64,000 nt of DNA from positions 221,965 to 285,964 of the forward strand of contig CAJQUW010001464.1 in assembly GCA_907163375.1 (NCBI GenBank). The letters are read 5' to 3'. Origin of the DNA: Prostheceraeus crozeri. Its lineage: Eukaryota; Platyhelminthes; Polycladida; Euryleptidae. Under the pieces are notes generated by a model. The model was not told the DNA's origin and made no database searches. It worked only from the letters and a program-made list of their open reading frames with translations. This document shows, piece after piece, positions 10,545-23,798 of the stretch (within the stretch, counting starts at the first letter, position 1; every line of letters begins with the position of its first letter). Made by a program: the position numbers and the translations under genes.

Positions 10545-13370
10545 TAATTAAGAGTCTTTTACGAGCTTTCATATAATTGAATTTGATTAACTTTCATTAA
10601 GATTGTGAATTTAGCCGACGAAAGCGCGATCACATTGCTGTGCATGTAAGACAGCCATAAAAGATGTAAAATAGGGTATCACGGTTCAAAATATCTCTTG
10701 TCATCGATTCAGAATACTATTTACATTATATACATGTTGTTACAAGCATAATCGCGATGTAATTGAACATCAATCGTAGACGCCTGTCATCTGTTTTCAT
10801 CAAGTAACTACAAGCTACATTGCTTCATCATCAATTTACACGCATAAGAACCTTTTACTTGTGAATAATGAAACAAGCTCTAAAAATCTTTTCTGTCATC
10901 AAGTATTCATGTATATGGATGGATCCATCAAGCTTAATGTTGGATAGATATTTTGATAAAGGTTAATTCTCTTTATATTTTTTACTCTCTGCCAATTGTA
11001 TAATCAAACTTACTCCCGCCTAGACGTTGTTACGAGCACTTCTCACGCTGGCTGGAGCTACAGTCATTTCACATTACCTATGCGGTCAATTGGAATAAGA
11101 ATGCACTTCTTCAACTCCAGTTGTTTCATGCACCTCTTTCACGTAATTTCCAAGTGTATGATCGAACAATTTAAGTGCACTTCACTTCATGTACAGAAGC
11201 AGAGAGCATGCCCAGAGCAGAGATCACGCTTAACATGACACTTTGACGTGACTGTTTCTCCTACTTCTTTTACTTGTTCAGAAAATTGATTCTGCATAAT
11301 CTAGAAAAAGTTCTTCATAACTTTCCCAGGAATATCAGCCGTTTGTAAACAACGTTCCGAATCTCAAAGACGGCCACATGATCTTGTTTACTGGTAGAAA
11401 CACCTCCTTCAGTCTTCTTGTTATTCCCTTTTCTCTGTCGGTCTTCCGCTCTCTCACTGAGCCAAAGGAACAAGAAACAAGACCGACATGAGTAAAAAAA
11501 GTGACAGTTCTAATCTCATGCCAATATTCAATGTTTTGCACCTGTTAACAACGTGTATTATTTTTTCTTCATAATCTCCATTCATAATCTTCAAATCTGC
11601 GGTCGTGAAGAAAGAAGAGATTCATCAGAACTTTCTAATCCGCTTAAACGAAACTCCTACAATTTTCTAAAAAGTTGCACTGGATGCCATCAGGTTATAT
11701 ATTCGAGTCAGTCTCGAGATGCGATTTGCAAGTTCATGCCATGAACGCGCAATAGTTATCCTTATTAGGTTGCACCCAATGCCGTCAATTATTGCCATAT
11801 TTGGAAAAGATGAAGAAACCGCGGGTTGGTCCCGACACTCAGACCATATTCATCCGAAAAACAACAATGTATTAAGAATGGTTCAAGCACCGCCCAATTT
11901 GCATTATAAAAGAAGTCGCAGACAAAAAATGTCAAGTACGTACTCGATGACACGAAGCAATAAGTAAGCAGGCTGTGAAATCTTCAAAAAAACAACGCCT
12001 TTGATTAGCCGGACATGAACCTTGTCGGAAAGTGCGATACAAGTTCTATGTCTGAATTCATCTCAATTTGAGAAGGCGGTTCATTACAAGATTTGCTTGT
12101 CTCTGTGCATGTGTTGTATATATCCTTTTACTTTATTGAACCTGTGATAGAGATTATTGCCATCGACGGTGATAACATTTACTCCAATCATGCACTCCTA
12201 GATATATAAAACCTGGACTGTCAGCAAAGATGTAAGTTGTACATCAAGGGCCAATCTCTTGTACATAATGTAATAAAACAATTAACGTTTTTTTAATTGA
12301 CAAGTGCATGATAAGTAACATCAACACTTTGGGCAGTAATGACAAATATTCTATAATTCCATATCAAGAATATATTTCCTCACTTTAGCTGTATATTTGG
12401 AAAATACACCCATGCATTCTAAATACTTGTAAATGTATTAATTTTGAGATCGGTCTTTAAAAGTTAAATATTTATATTTCATTTCTTGAGCCAGATGTTG
12501 CCATGCTTCGAGCCATGATGCAGCCATGCAGCTCTCCTAATAATTAAATTTGGGGGTAGTAGGCTCAAAAAAATTACGCGATGTAGGCCTAATGTACAAA
12601 CAGAAATTGAAAGGTACCGGTATGAAAGCTGATATTTTTCTAAGATTTTGCATTGCATGTGTGCATTGGATACTAGCCAGTTCATTTGTAACTTAGGATT
12701 GTCTATAAATCCCTATCGCACCATAAACAAAAAAACAGTTTCAAGAGAATAGAAGAAAATTTCAAAGAGATTAAATCCAACTTTATGTAACAATTCTGTA
12801 ACTTCCAAGACAGTATCGTGTAGGGTTTTATCATGCTACAGATCACAGTGTACCTGACACATCAGCAATGCCTTTATCATTCCATAAAATCTATTTCATC
12901 ATGAAACAGCATCGTCCTTCCAATTTGATTGTCTGAATGAATTCTATAGCACAGTATATTCGACTGCTCGACTCTTTTGTAGTATATATTTCATATATTA
13001 CTTGCAAAGCCACATACCCATTGTTCGAATAATTTTGCATAGCAGGAGAATATCAGACTGATGCACGGGGCTAGAAAATAAACCAAATAAAACATATATG
13101 AACACGAAAAGATTATGAAAGTTTAAAATTGAATCTTTTTTTCTAACTTGCCCAAAGGAAGAATTTCTTCGCGCCATTTTGAAAAACAATTTGAATTTCC
13201 CGCCAAGTGGACGAAGACGAAAAGGTGATTTGGCATCACCTTTCCTGAACATCGTTCTAAATTCTGCTCTATCAAAAAGAAATAATCCGAAAAATGAGTT
13301 TTCACTCTTAAAATGAAGCATAAATGGAAGTAAGTTACTTGATATGACACCCGCGTTTAATGGGTTGATG
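10545..13370. other. No gene recognised
   Basis: AT-rich, unannotated. Short open frames at 10.99-11.97 and 13.0-13.35 kb show no recognisable motifs. Confidence 0.4.
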
Positions 13371-13995
13371 AACAGAATTAAATATTTTGTTTATCTGCTT
13401 CGGTTTGCCAGAAGTGTGATTAATACGAAATCGCCGGCACATTGAGGAACCTATTCAGTGGGCAAAAAGGAATTCCTAATACCCTACAGAGATAGGAAAA
13501 AAGTCGTGCGTCGCTTGCGGATTACTGTGAGTTCCAGCAAAGTGCTTCGATTGCCAAAATTCTTTCAGATTCGAAGAATTCTGCTACATTGAACAGAATT
13601 CGTTACATTGCGCACAAGTTTTCTCCATAATGTTGGCCCTTCGGATCATTATTAAAAAAGTAGCAGGCGTGCGAAAATTAGTTCACTTGATGATTTCACC
13701 ATCCTCTCCCCCGCATTCCTCACTACATAGTGCAATAAATCGAATGCTACCCTCACAGCGATGTGTGTTTTGGTGTGTGCGAAGTGATATCACAGCACGC
13801 ACGCATCTCTCACTGGCTCTGGTGACCTCTGCTGACAGCTTATTTTTTGCCATTTCCAATAGCAAGCGATACACGAATTATCCATTCGAGAAGGAGCAAG
13901 TTGTCTAATTCTGTGATGTGCCATTTCGATATTAAGGTTACATATGACTTCCTTTCTAGGAAACCGAAGCGCGCGCAGATGAATCTAATTCTGTG
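13371..13995 (-). mobile_element. 0.5-kb MITE family 1, copy 3 (rearranged)
   Basis: 13440-13680 and 13918-13995 match copy 2 at 4155-4678, ending in CTAATTCTGTG. The middle (about 13683-13915) is unrelated to the other copies. The left terminus is degraded to ACAGAATTA. GTTGATG precedes the left end and follows the right end, consistent with a target duplication. Confidence 0.7.
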
Positions 13996-14319
13996 GTTGA
14001 TGTGTTGTCGATCATCTGGTCTGTAAGAATTCAGACTTGAATTTGCATTATGATCCAATGAAAACTTATCTTCTTGCCCCTAGAGACTAGTTTTGACCAT
14101 GAGTATTGAGAAACGTCATCTCTAGACCCAAGCACGCAGACAAAGCAATTTATCTCCGTCGGGTTGGACTAGAGAAGACAATCCTCAGCCCTTGTATGCA
14201 TTGGTAGCAAGCGATAGAGATTGATATTCGTCTCTCTTTGGCTCTTGTGACTGGCCAAGCCCGACCGATTGGCATGTGGCCGGCGTTTAGCAATAACTGC
14301 GGAATAATTGTCGTGTTAC
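13996..14319. other. No gene recognised
   Basis: Spacer between two MITEs. Confidence 0.4.
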
Positions 14320-14323
14320 TTAA

Positions 14324-14626
14324 CCCTTAACTTGTGCAGTGGGGTAAAAAGTTTCCAAGTTCACACTATACAGGATTATTCAGAAAAGAGGATCATTAAC
14401 TCGATATCGCTGCTTCATATACACCTGAATGAATATATAAGTGGCATCATTTAGTAGCAAATGCTTCATCTGAATAGATTAAACATCAATTTTTGACGAC
14501 TTGTATGCATTCAAAATGAAGTACCGGTATAAGAGCATGAATATATGACAGAACAGATATCAATTTGAGTAAAAAAGTACTTCACCGCACTAGCTATGCT
14601 ATTATTTTCACCGCAATAGTTGAGGG
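14324..14626. mobile_element. piggyBac-type MITE
   Basis: 303-bp element flanked by TTAA at 14320-14323 and 14627-14630. The ends are inverted: CCCTTAACTTGTGCAGTG on the left and, read inward, CCCTCAACTATTGCGGTG on the right. A TTAA target and CCCT ends fit piggyBac. It has no coding capacity. Confidence 0.75.
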
Positions 14627-14630
14627 TTAA

Positions 14631-15445
14631 ATGTCAAAAGTGATTTCATTCTTCTGCTCAAAAAATATACCTGCGCTCGTAGTCAACATATTAAGCAACC
14701 TTCTAACATGTACGTGTAGAGCTCAAAGTCGCAAATACTTCTATAATTTGAAGAACATCAATTAACAAAAAGTTAGCAACAGTTGTTCAAGATCAATGCA
14801 ATGTCCTGAGTGTGATATTCAAAGCTATATTTATTTACAACTCAGGAAATCCGTCCTAAGTCTTGTTAGAGTCAATTCCGTGAGAGATGAAATACAATAT
14901 GTCATTCTCGTATTTTCTGTCTCTTCATTCTATCGTTGATTTTCTTCATGAATAATTCTTTCAATCGCCCATCAGTCACGACTGCTTTGTATTGGATTGC
15001 TAAGTCAATCATTTCCATGATGGATGGCCATCATTGACGCGAATACAAGCAAAACGGCCCCCGAAATTCGGTTACTATTTTATAAGCATGTTTCTCCGAG
15101 TAGATGAAGCGTTTCATCGAGCATGTGTAAGATAACGTGACTCTCATTGTTATTACAACTGAAGATCATGCGACCTTCATTAAGGGTGTCGCTATGATGG
15201 TCCTATTACTCAATCAGAATTGAAATGATTTGCGAATTTAAAGCGAAGTGGCTCTCAAACGTATTTGTTTATTGTGTTGTACAGACATTGTCCTGCTATA
15301 CTTCGATAGTCGTCATGCCGTCTGATTCCAGGAAACACTTCGCCGTCATTTACAAGATTGCGAGATAAAAATCAAAATGCAAGTGCAAGCAAAAGTATAT
15401 TTAACTCAGATATTCAGAGTGCAGGTATTTCCGAATCTTCAGTCC
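14631..15445. other. No gene recognised
   Basis: AT-rich, nothing assignable. Confidence 0.4.
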
Positions 15446-15838
15446 TTAACCCTCGCCCCAACGAATACATTTGCAGCGACGCACAGACGGAGAGGGGGTA
15501 ACTAAATACCCCATCTTACTCCCATAATGATTTTCAACCTAACGTGATGTTGCCATCAATATTAGCTGAAAAACTAATTTTCAAATATACTGACGAAAAA
15601 CTTTTACTCAGAAAAATCTTGTACAAAATATATGAAGTGAATCCCAAGAAGAACAAATGACACCCAAATGGACTTTGCAAAGAAATCGTTTGCACCGTGT
15701 GGAAACCTTCTTGCATTTTCTATCAAATGCTCTCGGGCAGATCAAGCACCTCCTGGATTTTACATTTTGTTGATGTACATGTAGAATCAAGCCTACTTGA
15801 TATGCTATCGTCAAAATCACCTTTGTGCTCTTTGCCAC
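15446..15838 (-). pseudogene. piggyBac-like transposase, C-terminal fragment and element end
   Basis: The minus strand encodes a cysteine-rich tail, RRCLICPRAF...STRCKRFLCKVHLGVIC, resembling the zinc-binding C-terminus of piggyBac transposases (CxxC...CxxC...LC..C). About 150 bp downstream lies TTAACCCTCGCCCC (15446-15459), a typical piggyBac terminus with its TTAA target. The catalytic DDD domain is not recognisable upstream. I read this as the 3' end of an otherwise decayed element. Confidence 0.45.
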
Positions 15839-18800
15839 TGTCTCTGCACTGTCTTCAGAATTTTCTTTTGGGGTCTATCATAACACCATCCTCTACATCA
15901 TTAATTAGATCACAAAGAGCATGAACCGCTGATGTTTTTGATCTACACATGTAATTCGATCGAAATCGGAAAATCACTGATCGTGCCAAAGTTTCTGATA
16001 TCTAAATCGGGTGATCTCTATCCATGTATTCCAGATTACAAAAATCGATGATTACTTTTTTCGTTTGATTTTCACACGAATCCACCATTGTTGCGGTAGG
16101 AAATGAATTCGTGGCATTAATGTGTGTCAAACAGTATATTCCACTTGCTACTGGGAGCATGCAAGTGTGGCTGAGGCCTAACATGCACGTAGCATACCCT
16201 ACTTCATTGAGAGGAAAGCCCATAATTGCTGATATCGCCACATGCATGAATGTCCTGCTTCAAATGAAAGAATAAACAGATGATGTTTAATCGGAGACAT
16301 GTTTCGCACCACTGTCAGTATATATCATTTTTTCTTTTATAAAAAGTCTTGTGGGCTCTACTCACATTGAAGCAGACAGTATTATAATTCCATTGTTCCA
16401 AGCAGTAGCAGATGCAAATAAAAAAACGCTATCTAAGAGTAGGCTAGACGACATCCAATAGAATTGTAATTCAATGTTCAAGCACAATTATCTAGGGCTT
16501 TACATTCGATGAACGCTTGAAAGGAACCGAAAATCTACAGAATCTAGAACTGATTTTTGACCCACCTGCAAAAAATGTAAAGATTTGTACAACGAATCTC
16601 AAGTTCGACTTCGAACAATTCAGTCGGATCCATTGAGGTGCATTCGAATATTCGCACCCATCTATGGTTAAGTCTAAAAATAATTGTCTCAACTACCCTA
16701 GAATTATATTTCACGTTCAGTCTAATGAATCTGTCTTCCAATGCACTATTGATGCACTGCCAATGCGATGATAACTAAAATTGAATTTCATGAAGAAACA
16801 GTTTTTTGTTGATTTTGTGAAGCATTCTTTTATAATGACGATAATCATCAAAGCAACGCAGCTTATTGTTTCCATCTAGAACAATGGGATTCTGTTATTC
16901 CACCTTGGGAAAATTTTCAATCTGAATTGGAGCACTATTTTGCATTTTATGCTAATGATTTAGAAACTTTGAAATCATATTTTCTGTGTGAAAATCGCTA
17001 TTTACTAAATAGACTATCTGCCATAATTATTATTATTCAGAAAATGGTGGTCAACGGATCCAATTAATCTACATCATCTGAGGGGTAATCAAAAATCATT
17101 GTAGTTAGACAAGGCGAAGCAGTCAATTAGCTTTAAATATTTACAGCAGGAAACTATCAATTAATTGAAATTACTCGATGTCAACAATTAATTGATTCAG
17201 TGTCATCAATCAACTAAAATTATTTGCATTTAGCCATATTTGCCTCAGGCGTGGGGGGCAGTATCACACTCGGCTTATTTAATCTCACGCCGGAATGAAT
17301 AATTGTTTGGAGTTCTCCTTCTGTGACTTTTCTTATTTTCTGTTGGCTTTCTCTGAGAGGTAGCTGTTTTTTGTGGACATTTTCTCGACATTTTGGATTT
17401 TCACCTCTATTGATAAAATATTTTGAGTTTTAAATTGATTTGCAACTTCTACAGCTTGCCTGCTCAGTCAAGTAAATATAGTCAAGTAATTATGTTAATT
17501 GACACTCAGATACTTGTTACCTCGTTCTACTAATGCGTTTGTTCTATACACACTACTTATAAATACGAACTTTAAAAAAATTGATTGTTTGAATTTTAAA
17601 ATGCTATTCATAGTAACAAGAACCGCTTAAAATCCAAAATTGACAGCATCACCTGACAGAACATGTGTTAAATAGGTTCTGATAAAAATTTCCATGAAGT
17701 TCTGTCAACTATTTTAGATACAATTACGAAATTTCTAAAAAAACGATTGTTTGAATTTTAAAATGCTATTTATATAACAAAATGAACTTGGAATGACAAA
17801 CTGATACCACCTTTGGATAGAGCATGCCCAAAATGGTTAAACCCTTTTCTGTTATGCCATACAAGTTGATGCTTTAGAAGATGTTAAGCAACCCCCAATA
17901 CTTCACCAACAAGAAAAACCTTGAGTCAAATAGGTTTAAATAGACTTGATGCTGAATTGTCCACTTTGATGCCTCACTTCAACATTTTCTGCATGCAGCT
18001 TTCCTATTTCGATGCAACATGACCTATTGTTTGAAATTGAAATCCAAGTGCAGTGTAGACCTACAATGTACATGGTGCTATAATTGGACGTGAAGATACA
18101 GTCGGAAATTTCCTTTCTTCACATAATGAAATCAGTCGTAGTGCAAACACAGTTTCACTAATTTGGACTCACCAATCCGGGAAACATGATTTTTGAAAAG
18201 TGATGCCTGAAATGACAACTTCAGGCATTGCCCAAAGACAGTCAAGATCGCAATATACTTAATTTCAAAATTACATAATGTGTACTTGTTGATGGTTGAA
18301 TGCTTACTGATTATTTCTGAAATGCCTTAGACTTGCCTGTATTAAAACAGAATTCGATATTGTAAGTTTGACTCTTGAATGCCATTATCTCACTACTTAC
18401 AAAACAGCAGTAAGTACCGTGCAACATAAGTGTGATCTTTATTGACAAAATACCTTAAATCAACATATTTTAGACACCATTCATGCTTTCCTTTAACATT
18501 GTGCTGGTATGGCTTTAGTATGTAAAGCATATCACACTCAAGTAGCATACGAGAGGCATACAAATAGATTCAAAAATATACCAAAAAAACATTTTGGTAT
18601 GCATCCCTCGTATGTGATTGGCATTGAGCGATTTACAGAGCAATTGTTCTTCAAGATTGATTTAATCCCTTCCTAATAAAAGATTTATGAAGTCTGCTCT
18701 GGATTTTGTGTTCACATTCGTCCAACCAAAATTCGATGGCAAGGTAACCAATGTTATGCTGAATACTTATACAAATACTTGCGCGGTTACATTCCAAATC

Positions 18801-20332
18801 ATTGCATGACTGCTGGAATCTTGAGAGTGCAGGCAAGGTTCAGGCATGAAAATGAACGAAGACAACATAAATTCTCTTGCTTTGTCACCTTGAATAATGC
18901 ACAATGATAAACTATGCAAGGCTGACAATGAGGGACGTAGACGAAAATCTACAAGTAATTGAAATAGAGTATCTCCTCCATTTCAGAGCCTCTTTCAGGC
19001 AAATAGTCTCTCATCCTTCATGTTGTCTCAATGATTACAGAAAATTTCTATTCATCGACAGAGTGTGAATACATTGTGATTCCATTCGATATAGGATAGC
19101 CCTTTATGTGTTCACTCAGTAGCCAGATGTCGCGACGTCTCTCCAGATCTGTTTACTGTCTTTACAGACACATTGTGATTTCATTGTCGAAAGGTTTCTG
19201 TTCTTGTTGCGGAAAAACATTGACTTTGATCACTCGAGACGCCGTTCGGGTAATTTTCAAGTAGATTTCTGTAGATTTGATTAACCTTCTATTTGAAGCA
19301 TTTTCTTTACTTTGAATTATAGGAAGCATCCAATGGACATTTACTTCTTTATTATTAGATAAAAGTTGTCATTATATTCATAAAAATTCTAAAAACAATT
19401 CGACGCGCGGTTGCAGCGGAATAGGAAAAATGATATTTCTGGAATTTATGTATCCCGGTGTATTCTATGATAACTTCGATTAAATAACATGATTTTCAAG
19501 CAATTACTTGAGAATTAGCTTATTTAAAACACTTCAGTCTTTCATATATTTTTCAAAATTGAGAACTTTTAATTCTCGTGTATACTTGTAAGATGTCATT
19601 TTATTATGACCAAAGCGTCTTGCCATTTTTTTATTAATGTATTTTGTTTGGAATTCGATAGATAAGGGCGCTTTATCACCAAAAGAGACTTCAAGAACGC
19701 TTTACAAATAATAAAAATCTAAATAAAACATTTGTTCAGTGGGTCATTAAAAGTCTCTTAAAATGCTGCACACAACCATCGTATGTCGGGTGGCAATTAT
19801 AAATTTATGGATATAATGAGCATCTCACGTGGCAAGCGAGATTGATTATATAACATTGAAAGACATTAAGAAAATACAGTAAAGGAGATTAAAGATAATG
19901 AATCTGCGGGGACTTTATAGGCCGAAAATCAAACCCAAGGACGGCGAAATTTCGATCCTCAGCGACCGTCTGTACCAAAGTGCACCAAACCTGATCAATG
20001 AATGTATGCACAACTGTTCATCAATAAGAAAATGAAGTATTTCTAGATTCGATACAAAGATTTTCAGATGTTCAGTGGGCAAAAGTTTGTAAACACGTTC
20101 ATATACAGTGCATTAATGCAATCATAAGTCACCTCCCGAAATCGTATAGAGTGGTCTGCAGTCGTCTATTAAGGACCTTAATAATCAATTAATTTATATG
20201 CCAAATCAAATCTAGCATTTTAACCATAGAAATGGATCTTCATCTCATGTTTTTGTCTTCCAAACGTCTACGGATAACTATGTAATTTTTCACTACTTCA
20301 TAGTTTTGGCATAGCTATTCAGTCCCTTCCAT
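15839..20332. other. No gene recognised
   Basis: A 35-bp block (TTGTTTGAATTTTAAAATGC core) is duplicated at about 17.58 and 17.74 kb. An imperfect inverted repeat with GCATACGAGAGGCATAC lies near 18.54-18.61 kb. No coding sequence can be assigned. Confidence 0.4.
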
Positions 20333-20457
20333 TCAATATTTCAATACTATTCTGTTGTCAATTGCGATATCAAATAAAACTGCTTATAAGAGCTGGCGAA
20401 AAAGTAATATCATAGCTGTCGCCACAAATCAACCATTGATTCCATACTTCCCTTATA
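20333..20457 (+). repeat. 125-bp direct repeat, left copy
   Basis: Begins TCAATATTTCAATACT and ends ACTTCCCTTATA. It matches 23795-23919 at 124 of 125 positions (one T/C difference). The pair brackets the P/THAP and tyrosine-recombinase segment. Confidence 0.97.
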
Positions 20458-20977
20458 CCATTTTCAGTTCCCAGTGCTATGTATTTTAGAGTGCTATAAC
20501 TACCTTAAAACAGTGCAGTATAACGAAGCTTATGATATCTATGTATAACGAAGAATCTTATATACAAAATATACATGCACATCACTTTCTGTAAACATAG
20601 AAGCATGGACAGCTAGAATACTATCACCTGGACTGATCGCTAAGGCAATTTATCAAATTTCTAATACCACTGAAGGTCTATGATCTGGCAATGATAATTT
20701 TACATAGCTTCCTACAAGTCATAGTTCTATGGTATTGCTAATTTCTATGGCTGTAATGCAATCCATTTTTTTAAGTCAAAGCATTGATATCTGCATGTAG
20801 ATATTCGTGGTCAAAGACTGCTGTAGTCATAGAAATAGACTTTCTATGGTATTGTTAATGATGATGAAGCTATGGAAATCGATAGACAAATTCAGGGAGC
20901 TGTGAATTTTAAATGTGGCACATTGTATCAGAAACATTACTTTGATAACAAACACAGCCAGTAGAACATCGCAGAGA
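20458..20977. other. Leader of the P/THAP segment
   Basis: No coding sequence. Several CATAG/CTATG-containing motifs (for example CTATGGTATTGCTAATTTC near 20731) recur here and resemble ends of CATAG-type MITEs elsewhere in the window. An original P-type terminus may be among them, but I cannot pair it with a right end. Confidence 0.35.
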
Positions 20978-22675
20978 ATGGTAATTAAATGCGTTGCAGT
21001 GGGCTGCAATAATGGTTCTGCCTCATCGAATTCGAGTGACAATAAAGTCACTTTCCATCGATTTCCGAAAGATCCATGCATTTTAAGGAAATGGTTGAGT
21101 CGGATAAATCGGAAAGATTTTACTCCATCATCTCACAGTCGATTATGCTCCACTCATTTCGTTGATGGTGATTTTATAAAGAAGAGAAATGACTCAAATA
21201 AGTCGTGAAACTCTAAGAAAGACTCAACTCCAAAGCGAAGACTATTGAAATCCGACGCCGTTCCATCAGTGTTCCCAACTCTCCCAAAATACCTTGCCTC
21301 CTATGAAACGCATCGTAGAGATGATCCACCTACAGCTGAGAAGCGTAGGGCAGCGATACTACAGGCTAACGAAGAATTGACTAATTCATTCCTGAAGGAT
21401 GATGTTCTTTCGTCAACATCTGACTTGATGTTGAAGCTCTCAAAATTATCAGCTGAAATCCCTAGTGGATTTTTATTCACTAGGTTGCCGGACGGTATTC
21501 TGATTTACACGATCGCCGTAGAAGAGATACCAAAATTTCTTGGTTCCATCACAGTCTCCGATGAGATGTACATAACGGTTGTCTGCAGTGAAACCATCAT
21601 AAAGAAGAGTGAATTTTCACATATTTCTTCATCGGGCAAGGTAACGCTATTTTCTCAAGTTCTCAATCTGATGGCATTTCTCAAGTCACTCGTTTGGAAT
21701 GACAGCAATCCCGAATCGTCGATTGAAAAGGCCGTGTCGACATTGAAAGAATTTTTGTGTGAATCCAATCCTGATTCTGACAAGCATCGTACCGTTGAAT
21801 TTGTCTTAGAGCAGTTAGAATTGCTCAATTTGTTGAAAAATCGTAGACGTTTCTCCCCAGGTTTGCTTCTGCTAGCTTTTACCATTTACACAAGTGGTCC
21901 ATCAAGCTATTGTGCCTTATTATCGCAAAACATTTCAACGCTCCCTTCTGTTGGCTTACTTACCAAACTAACCAGATCAGTTAGAAGTGATCCAGGAATA
22001 TGTGATGAACGGTATTTGACAATGCGGTATTCAAAATTGAATGATATTCAACGTCACGTGATGATCATCATCGACGAAGTCTACTTTGCGAAGAGGGTGG
22101 AGTTATCGAATGGAAAAGTCATTGGTCAAAAAGATGTGTTGATATGTCAAACGATATGTCAAAAAGAAATGTTGTATCAAAGGTACTGAGCTTCATGATT
22201 AAATCTGTCGCCGGAAAGTACAGGGATGTTGTCGGTTTATTTCCGATGACAAAACTAACCGCTTCTATGCAACATGACATTTTTCTTTCAATTCTAAAAA
22301 CGGTGAGTGATATAGGATACAATGTTGTCTGTTTCTGTCGACAACCATTCAGTAAACAGATCGTTCTTTCGACTTCTGTGTGGAGGTGATCTTTTGCCTG
22401 AAATCAAACATCCTTTTTACAACGACAGGTCAATTTTTCTTGCATTTGATCCAACACATTGTGTAAAAAATATATTCAACAATTTCCAGCGCAAAAAAGG
22501 TAAAAAAGAGGTAATTTCAGGGAACACTTTATGTTGTAATGGGCATGACATTCTGGTGAGAGTTTTTATCTGTTTTTTTAACTGTGTAGCAAAGAACCTC
22601 ACTAAGGATCTTTCGGAATCCAGCATGAAGGAGAAAAATCAAAGCAAGATACAAAAGCTACGTGGCAATTTTTGA
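20978..22675 (+). pseudogene. P-element/THAP9-like transposase, broken
   Basis: From the ATG at 20978 the frame encodes a THAP zinc finger: C-x4-C (CVAVGC), FHRFP, KWLSRINR, C-x2-H (LCSTHF) and the closing AVPSVFP box. A TGA at 21206 falls inside this domain. The same frame then runs to 22189 through the P-type catalytic region, with a first acidic motif in IIDEVYFAKRVELSNGKVIG. Frameshifts near 22.15 and 22.33 kb follow before VDNHSVNRSFF and FDPTHCVKNIFNNFQRK. The rest of a P-type transposase is absent, and the gene overlaps the convergent recombinase ORF by 74 bp. One stop and two frameshifts make it inactive. The usual role is cut-and-paste transposition in the nucleus. Confidence 0.85.
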
Positions 22676-23798
22676 CTTTCTTTTCACATCTGTCTCTGAA
22701 AAAGTTTGATAAAATATAATTGTTTTTGATTACTTGACTTTTAGTATAGTTGACCTCCAGTGGTATTGCCTGGATATCTGCGATCAGTCCATAGATTTCT
22801 AGCTGTCCATGATAGAAGTAACAATTATAAAAGTTCTGAGCTGGTTGTGCGATTCCAGAATAATTTTGATTGTCGTTTCTGTTCGAAGATTGAGGAGGGG
22901 GTCCACATTCCATTATTTCACTGAAGAAAGTCGGTTCTAAATCTTCAAAATTCGGTTTTAACTCTGGGGTTGGGATTGAATTTGGTGAAACTTCGGGAGG
23001 ATTCAAAACAATAGAGGCATTGTAATCATCATCTCGTCTTCGTTTGTATGCTTCTAATCCTTTCGATGAGCGATTTCCGAGTCGCTTTTTAATTATTTTG
23101 TCGTCGAGACTATTTTCTGACAGTCTTGTAGCACATGTAGCCTTACCCGAATGGCTAGTATAATTCCCTTTCAAATTCGCCCTTGCTGCAAGGATAGGTA
23201 AAATTTTTGAGAGTGTATTCACTCCAACACGCTGTTTGCCAAAGCGAATTGAGTTCATTAAGTTTGGAAGAGTCCTCAAGTAGAATGGGCCTTCAGTTTT
23301 CCCCAATGCTTGAAAATATTCTCTGTACAAAGATATGATAGACTTTCTCCCTTCAGTGTCATAATGTTTGATAACTTTTGGTTTAAAATGTATTTGCCTT
23401 AGACCACCATTAAAATTTTTTCTTGATCTTGAGGTGTATTTAATATACACTTTTCCATCACTATCATCTCCAATGATGAAGTCATTGACTTGCAGGTCGT
23501 GGTGCTCTTCCCTTCCACGTAGTCCGAATAATTTGCAATTATAAAAATATACGGTGTATTGCAATACTTCGCTTGAACAATTTCCAAAAACACCTTTCTG
23601 CCACATTTCGACCTCTTCCGCTTCAGAAAACACATCTGCTTGTTTCGTTTCAATACCAATACCTCGATACGTGAGATCTTTCATGCGACTATCGAGAGCA
23701 TTGGTGAAATATGTATAATGGTTATCTCGAAAGTCTAAAATGTTTTTATCTTGTATTCCATTATCACGTAAGTGTCTTAATATTCCACATGAGATCAA
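22602..23798 (-). CDS. Crypton/KIAA1958-type tyrosine recombinase (DUF3504-like)
   Basis: An uninterrupted frame of about 398 codons on the minus strand. It has the core-binding remnant (GILRHLRDNG), then DSRMKDLTYRGIG, KQADVFSEAEEVEMWQKGV, the likely catalytic arginine region LFGLRGREEHHDLQ, YTSHSGKATCATRL (H-x-x-R position) and GLEAYKRR with the candidate tyrosine. The expected arginine of H-x-x-R reads K, and the usual second histidine before S..L..Y reads N, so activity is doubtful. The C-terminus (FYNCYFYHGQLEIYGL) has the NC-rich strand seen in KIAA1958-like proteins. No ATG sits at the 5' end: the frame opens at a stop inside the 125-bp repeat, and the first ATG codons are internal. 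It is thus 5'-truncated exactly at that repeat. It is tail-to-tail with the P-type gene. Confidence 0.85.
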   Translation of the reverse strand: MISCGILRHLRDNGIQDKNILDFRDNHYTYFTNALDSRMKDLTYRGIGIETKQADVFSEAEEVEMWQKGVFGNCSSEVLQYTVYFYNCKLFGLRGREEHHDLQVNDFIIGDDSDGKVYIKYTSRSRKNFNGGLRQIHFKPKVIKHYDTEGRKSIISLYREYFQALGKTEGPFYLRTLPNLMNSIRFGKQRVGVNTLSKILPILAARANLKGNYTSHSGKATCATRLSENSLDDKIIKKRLGNRSSKGLEAYKRRRDDDYNASIVLNPPEVSPNSIPTPELKPNFEDLEPTFFSEIMECGPPPQSSNRNDNQNYSGIAQPAQNFYNCYFYHGQLEIYGLIADIQAIPLEVNYTKSQVIKNNYILSNFFRDRCEKKVKNCHVAFVSCFDFSPSCWIPKDP

